8,812 bases of DNA from an uncultured Ruminococcus sp. (GTDB lineage: Bacteria > Bacillota > Clostridia > Oscillospirales > CAG-272), in the NCBI GenBank assembly GCA_902765885.1, contig CACXBN010000102.1:1-8812 (forward strand). The letters are read 5' to 3'. Below the pieces are notes generated by a model, which saw nothing but the letters and a program-made list of their open reading frames with translations, had not been told where the DNA came from and did no database searches. The position numbers and the translations under genes were made by a program. Below are positions 5,915 to 8,812 of the stretch, one piece after another; within the stretch, counting starts at the first letter, position 1, and the number at the start of each line of letters is the position of its first letter.

Positions 5915-7114
5915 ATGAAAAGATTCGTTCTGCATGATGCATCTGTGATTTTTCCATATTCGATATCAGAGCATACTTCCGTCATTGTCGAAGACGGGAT
6001 TATAGCGGATATTTGTCCTTCGGATAATGTAGATGCAAATGAAGAGATTATAAACTGTACGGGTTTGTATCTTTCTCCGGGATTTGTAGACATTCACGTT
6101 CACGGTGGAGGAGGATATGACTTCATGGATGGAACGGAAGAGGCAATACGCGGCGCGATAAATGCTCATATGAAGCACGGAACAACCACCATTGTTCCGA
6201 CCACGCTCACTGCAGATGACTATGACCTCGCTTCCATGTTCGATGCCATGAGGGACATATGTCTGTCTGAAAAAGATGCACAGACCATTCCGTATATACC
6301 AGGCGTTCACCTTGAGGGACCGTATATTTCTCCCGAAATGGCCGGAGCCCAGGACCCGAAATATATAAGAAAACCTACCGAGGATGATTGGCTCAGAATA
6401 TTCATGATGAGTCACGGACTTATTAAGATATGGACTGTTGCGCCGGAGCTCAGAGGAGCAATTTCGCTGTGTAAAAGACTGCGTAAAGAGGGTGTTGTGT
6501 TTTCTGCCGGTCACAGCAGTGCAAAATATTCGGATGTTCTCTCAGCCATAAAAGCCGGATATTCCATGGCCACACATCTTTACAGCAGCATGTCCACTAT
6601 AACCAGAGAAAACGGATACAGAGTCCCGGGACTTCTGGAAGCGGCACTGCTTCATGATGAAATAACCACAGAGATCATAGCAGACGGGAAACATTTACCC
6701 GCACCGCTACTTAAGCTGGTTGTGAAAACAAAAGGGGTAGATAAAATCGTTCTTGTGACTGATGCCATGAGGGGAGCCGGAATGCCCGACGGAGAATACA
6801 TGCTTGGCAGCCTTAAAGGCGGGCAGCTTGTTAAAGTATTCGATGGAATAGCTCACATGCCGGATGGTATTTCCTTTGCAGGGAGTGTCGCAACATGTGA
6901 CAGACTGGTAAGGGTGATGTTAAATGATGCAGAAGTTCAGCTAAGTGATGCAGTAAGGATGATGACTCTGAATCCTTCCAGAGAACTTGGAATCGACAAA
7001 CGCAAAGGCTCGGTTGAAAAGGGCAAGGATGCAGATATCGTCCTGTTTGACGATAATATAGAAATAAAAAAAGTTTTCCTCAGGGGAAAACAGTCATACG
7101 ATATAGAGTTTTAA
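5915..7114 (+). CDS. nagA: N-acetylglucosamine-6-phosphate deacetylase
   Basis: 399 residues, near the usual 380-400. It is a metal-dependent amidohydrolase that removes acetate from N-acetylglucosamine-6-phosphate, supplying the NagB substrate. Visible motifs are SPGFVDIHVHGGGGYDF with metal-site HxH (H61, H63), VHLEGPYISP with metal ligand E134, GAQDPKY (144-150), SAGHSS with H200, THLYSSM with H221, DGKHL (258-261, usually DGIHV), VTDAMRGAGMPDGEY with the catalytic D283, and FAGSV (321-325). THLYSSM departs from the common THLYNAM, and the substrate loop may differ. The C-terminal GSVEKGKDADIVLFD is the usual closing beta-sandwich. The start follows the nagB stop by four bases with a weak AGAAG (5901-5905), suggesting coupled translation. 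It is the last gene of the operon, followed directly by a strong terminator. Confidence 0.93.
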   Translation: MKRFVLHDASVIFPYSISEHTSVIVEDGIIADICPSDNVDANEEIINCTGLYLSPGFVDIHVHGGGGYDFMDGTEEAIRGAINAHMKHGTTTIVPTTLTADDYDLASMFDAMRDICLSEKDAQTIPYIPGVHLEGPYISPEMAGAQDPKYIRKPTEDDWLRIFMMSHGLIKIWTVAPELRGAISLCKRLRKEGVVFSAGHSSAKYSDVLSAIKAGYSMATHLYSSMSTITRENGYRVPGLLEAALLHDEITTEIIADGKHLPAPLLKLVVKTKGVDKIVLVTDAMRGAGMPDGEYMLGSLKGGQLVKVFDGIAHMPDGISFAGSVATCDRLVRVMLNDAEVQLSDAVRMMTLNPSRELGIDKRKGSVEKGKDADIVLFDDNIEIKKVFLRGKQSYDIEF

Positions 7115-7119
7115 ATACA

Positions 7120-7163
7120 GCTCCAGAAAGAGCATATGATGCTTTTTCTGGAGCATATTTTTT
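7120..7163 (+). terminator. Strong intrinsic terminator of the operon
   Basis: The arms 7120-7135 and 7139-7154 form a 16-bp stem (one G-U) around a three-base ATG loop, followed by TATTTTTT (7156-7163). The hairpin starts five bases after the nagA stop, and the T-run reaches the last codon of the convergent yitT-type gene. The hairpin also forms from the other strand, but the downstream tract there (TGTATTT) is poorer in U, so it is probably stronger for the operon. Confidence 0.9.
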
Positions 7164-8013
7164 ACAGCGAACCTTTGAATCCTTTTCCGATGATTTCACT
7201 GCTTGTCGTGATGGTGATGAAGGAATCGGGATCTATCTCTTTTGCAGTCTTCTGAAGTTTTATGGCTTCAAGAGGTCTGCAGACAGTATATATTACCCAT
7301 TTTTCAGAATGCGAATATGCTCCATGCCCTTCAACTATAGTGGAGGAATGATGCATGTTTTGCATTATGTATTTGTTGATTTCATCAGGCTTCGATGTAA
7401 CTATCATAAAGCATTTGCATGTATCGAATGACTGAATGAGTCCGTCAACCAAAAACGCTTTAATGAGCAGTCCCAGAACAGAAAACAAACCGGTTCTGAC
7501 ATCAAATACCATGAAAGCACTTGCGGCAATCAAGCAGTCTACGCACAGAAGTGCAGTACCCACATTTATTCCAAAGTGTTTCTTTATGATCAGAGCTATA
7601 ATATCAGTGCCTCCGCTGGATCCGTTCCGGTAGAATATAAGTGCGGATCCGACCGAGGTAAGAAGCATTGCATAAATTAGTTCAAGAAGTGGCTGATCTG
7701 TAAGAGGCGATGTCATGGGAATAAGCCATTCAAGAATTTGAGTTGCAGCAGAGAAGAGAATGGTACAGAAAACAGTTCGGATTCCGACGCCTTTTCCAAG
7801 TGTAATAAATCCTATAATCAGCAGCGCTACGTTAAATATTGTAATCCATGTTGCAGGGGAAATTACAGAAATGCTTCCCAGAAGTGTTGCAGCTCCGCTG
7901 ACTCCGCCTGTTGAGAAACCATTTGGGATTTTAAAAAAATATACTCCCGCTGACATTAGGAGAGATCCTAGAAACATCACGAGGTAGTCTGATATATATT
8001 TTTTTGTTTTCAT
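7162..8013 (-). CDS. YitT-family integral membrane protein
   Basis: 283 residues, the usual length for the family. The ATG at 8013 is preceded by CAGGA five bases upstream. The N-terminal part (about 7-195) contains five or so hydrophobic segments with the family's conserved loops NGFSTGGVSG (31-40) and RNGSSGGTDIIAL (129-141). The C-terminal soluble domain (about 198-283, DUF2179-like) includes SKPDEINKYIMQ, EKWVIYTVCRPLEA and the closing DPDSFITI...EIIGKGFKGSL. YitT proteins are common, often multicopy, in Firmicutes; their transported substrate or function is not settled, so none is assigned. It is convergent with the amino-sugar operon, sharing its terminator region, and has its own upstream promoter cluster. 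I see no functional link to the operon. Confidence 0.93.
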   Translation of the reverse strand: MKTKKYISDYLVMFLGSLLMSAGVYFFKIPNGFSTGGVSGAATLLGSISVISPATWITIFNVALLIIGFITLGKGVGIRTVFCTILFSAATQILEWLIPMTSPLTDQPLLELIYAMLLTSVGSALIFYRNGSSGGTDIIALIIKKHFGINVGTALLCVDCLIAASAFMVFDVRTGLFSVLGLLIKAFLVDGLIQSFDTCKCFMIVTSKPDEINKYIMQNMHHSSTIVEGHGAYSHSEKWVIYTVCRPLEAIKLQKTAKEIDPDSFITITTSSEIIGKGFKGSL

Positions 8014-8078
8014 GGTAATCCTGTTTAATGCTGAATTATATCTGATATGTGGCTTGACTTTCTTTTATTATATCATTA

Positions 8079-8108
8079 ATTATACTGAAAAGCATCTATT
8101 TAGGACAA
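8079..8108 (-). promoter_or_regulatory. Candidate promoter of the yitT-type gene
   Basis: On the minus strand, TTGTCC (8108-8103) and a consensus TATAAT (8084-8079) are separated by 18 bases, about 65 bases upstream of the start codon. Two more minus-strand TATAAT boxes occur closer to the gene, at 8072-8067 and 8040-8035, each without a recognisable -35 box. The true start site is therefore uncertain. Confidence 0.4.
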
Positions 8109-8211
8109 ATTGTGATTATTAAACTTCTGTCACTGAAACCAATTAGAGAACGGCTTAAAAAATATTGTGCGTTGTATTCAGTCATCAAATAGAGAACAGA
8201 AAAATATTTTT

Positions 8212-8240
8212 TTGATTCCGGAAGTTCCACTTCCTATACA
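8212..8240 (+). promoter_or_regulatory. Promoter-like pair with palindromic operator filling the spacer
   Basis: TTGATT (8212-8217) and TATACA (8235-8240) are exactly 17 bases apart. Fifteen of the 17 spacer bases are the inverted repeat GGAAGT-TCC-ACTTCC (8220-8234). A dimeric repressor bound there would exclude RNA polymerase. Both hexamers match consensus at four of six positions. Confidence 0.4.
8220..8234. repeat. GGAAGT-NNN-ACTTCC palindrome, copy 1
   Basis: GGAAGTTCCACTTCC is a six-base inverted repeat around a three-base centre. With flanks, CGGAAGT...ACTTCCT matches copy 2 over 17 positions with differences only in the centre. No T-run follows on either strand, so this copy is unlikely to be a terminator. 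Confidence 0.6.
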
Positions 8241-8335
8241 ATTAAGAAAAAAATATAGTGAATGAGGTGTATTTATGCTTTTTTAAGCAATAAATGCATT
8301 TTTTGCTTTTTTCTATAATAATGCTTTTTTAATAC

Positions 8336-8356
8336 GGAAGTGTCACTTCCTTTTTT
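8336..8356 (+). terminator. GGAAGT-NNN-ACTTCC palindrome, copy 2, followed by T6
   Basis: GGAAGTGTCACTTCC (8336-8350) has the same two arms as copy 1 and is followed directly by TTTTTT (8351-8356). That is an intrinsic-terminator layout with a short five- to six-pair stem. It could instead be a second operator, lying 16 bases after the TATAAT at 8314-8319. The sequence does not decide between the two. Confidence 0.4.
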
Positions 8357-8381
8357 ATTATTCCGTCTTCCAATATAATCA

Positions 8382-8462
8382 GGGCGATGTGAAACGAAGA
8401 ATTGCCCAATAGCATTGGTAGAAGTAGTTTATTCGGTGAGCTGCCGGGATAATTCAAACTAC
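8382..8462 (+). ncRNA. Candidate structured leader or RNA with consecutive hairpins
   Basis: Three potential stems follow one another. GGGCGA (8382-8387) pairs with TTGCCC (8402-8407) with one G-U. CCAAT (8406-8410) pairs with ATTGG (8414-8418) and competes with the first stem for two C residues. GTAGTTT (8424-8430) pairs with AAACTAC (8456-8462), and inside it ATT/AAT and CGG/CCG extend the helix around a GGAT bulge and a seven-base loop. I do not recognise any known riboswitch class. The region ends about 60 bases before the ribosome binding site at 8521. Confidence 0.3.
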
Positions 8463-8520
8463 GGTATATTTTAATAAGAAGTCAAAAAATTCGTATCACA
8501 TGTTTTACATATAAAAAGAA

Positions 8521-8786
8521 GGGAGGAAAAATGGACTGACGGAAGAATCGATAAGAGAATCAAATGAAGTTCATAATAAAATCCTGTAAATGAACGAAAC
8601 ACTTGTCATTCTAGCAACAGAACTCAAACACACCAACGAACACTTGTCAAGACATGAAGAACGGATAAGTGATATGGAAAAGCGGACAGTGACGCGCATG
8701 CCAGCGATAATCTCGGCTCTCGCCGGCGGAGAAGGCAATTGGTTTTCACTGCGATAGACAATTCTGTTAGACGGATACTGAAATGA
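8521..8786 (+). pseudogene. Decayed small coiled-coil, phage-type gene (XhlA-like?)
   Basis: A strong GGGAGG (8521-8526) precedes ATG at 8531, but that frame stops after two codons (ATG GAC TGA). Another frame reads LTEESIRESNEVHNKIL, a stop at 8587-8589, then MNETLVILATELKHTNEHLS and RHEERISDMEKR (from 8590). This amphipathic coiled coil ends MPAIISALAGG and stops at 8755-8757 after 55 residues. Past 8739 another frame continues plausibly as LVFTAIDNSVRRILK to a stop at 8784-8786, so a one-base deletion is likely. A strong ribosome binding site without a matching frame, an internal stop and a frame change together suggest decay. Short coiled coil plus C-terminal hydrophobic tail resembles phage XhlA/holin-accessory proteins, but the family call is weak. 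The 8590-8757 frame has no ribosome binding site of its own. Confidence 0.45.
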
Positions 8787-8812
8787 ACTGTCCGTTTCTA
8801 TATTCATCGTGA

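Larger units (their letters stand above)
8109..8530. other. Gene-free AT-rich region with dyads and promoter-like boxes
   Basis: No credible coding sequence is visible on either strand. The stretch contains two copies of a GGAAGT-NNN-ACTTCC palindrome, a direct repeat ATGCTTTTTTAA (8275-8286 and 8321-8332), the small dyad TGCTT-TTTT-AAGCA (8276-8289), a consensus TATAAT at 8314-8319, and a cluster of potential RNA hairpins at 8382-8462. GAGGTG (8265-8270) stands before an ATG at 8275 that reads only Met-Leu-Phe-stop. The texture differs from the compact operon and could be the edge of a degraded mobile element. Confidence 0.5.

Noticed and set aside
5966..6514. 182-codon minus-strand open frame inside nagA
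   Set aside because: It lies antisense to a gene with intact amidohydrolase motifs; the length follows from codon bias of the real frame and no family features appear.
8219..8351. Miniature transposable element bounded by the two palindromes
   Set aside because: The palindromes could serve as terminal repeats, but no target-site duplication is visible at the flanks. A regulatory reading explains their promoter spacing better.
8382..8462. Fluoride, c-di-GMP or ZTP riboswitch
   Set aside because: GGGCGATG briefly resembles the start of a fluoride switch, but the remaining conserved blocks of each class are absent.
8598..8649. AACACTTGTCA direct repeat, 41 bases apart
   Set aside because: The copies fall in different codon phases of the coiled-coil remnant; only two copies exist and no array is formed, so it is probably coincidental.
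8683..8794. Inverted repeat CGGACAGT / ACTGTCCG about 100 bases apart
   Set aside because: Eight bases at this distance is expected by chance and nothing else marks the sites.
8571..8807. 78-codon minus-strand open frame at the right end
   Set aside because: It is antisense to the coiled-coil remnant, lacks a ribosome binding site, and its translation shows no family features. The plus-strand reading is more protein-like.
1..8812. tRNA, rRNA, CRISPR array or insertion-sequence transposase
   Set aside because: I looked for each and saw no cloverleaf, rRNA core, regularly spaced repeats or transposase motifs.

Overview
The window looks like a piece of a Gram-positive, Firmicutes/Clostridia-type chromosome. 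The evidence is an exported protein with S-layer homology (SLH) repeats, a YitT-family membrane protein, strong AGGAG-type ribosome binding sites, AT-rich spacers and moderate-GC genes with mixed codon use. A species cannot be named from the sequence. A free-living or gut/rumen anaerobe that uses host, plant or microbial glycans would fit, but that is inference.

Layout. (1) Positions 1-1299, minus strand: 5' part of a secreted carbohydrate-binding-like protein carrying SLH repeats; its C-terminus lies outside the window. (2) 1300-1747: a 448-base divergent control region with a good promoter in each direction and an 18-bp perfect palindrome between them. (3) 1748-7114, plus strand: a tight four-gene operon (gaps of 17, 9 and 4 bases) encoding a Gfo/Idh/MocA oxidoreductase, a 711-aa right-handed beta-helix protein with no signal peptide, a divergent NagB-type glucosamine-6-phosphate deaminase and a NagA-type N-acetylglucosamine-6-phosphate deacetylase. 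It ends at a strong hairpin terminator. (4) 7162-8013, minus strand: a YitT-family membrane protein, convergent with the operon. (5) 8014-8812: about 800 bases without an intact gene, holding the yitT promoter region, two copies of a GGAAGT-NNN-ACTTCC palindrome (one filling a promoter spacer exactly), a set of consecutive potential RNA hairpins, and what looks like the decayed remains of a small coiled-coil, phage-type gene.

How the genes may work together. NagA and NagB form the usual cytoplasmic route from N-acetylamino-sugar 6-phosphate to fructose-6-phosphate plus ammonia and acetate. The two upstream genes are not standard nag genes. One is an NAD(P)-type sugar oxidoreductase with a cysteine-rich insert. 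The other has the fold of many polysaccharide lyases, glycosidases and epimerases, yet appears cytoplasmic. The simplest reading is that these two process an imported amino-sugar-containing oligosaccharide or derivative and feed NagA/NagB. No transporter, kinase or regulator is in the window, so this is a hypothesis. It is the part of the window most likely to hold undescribed biochemistry.
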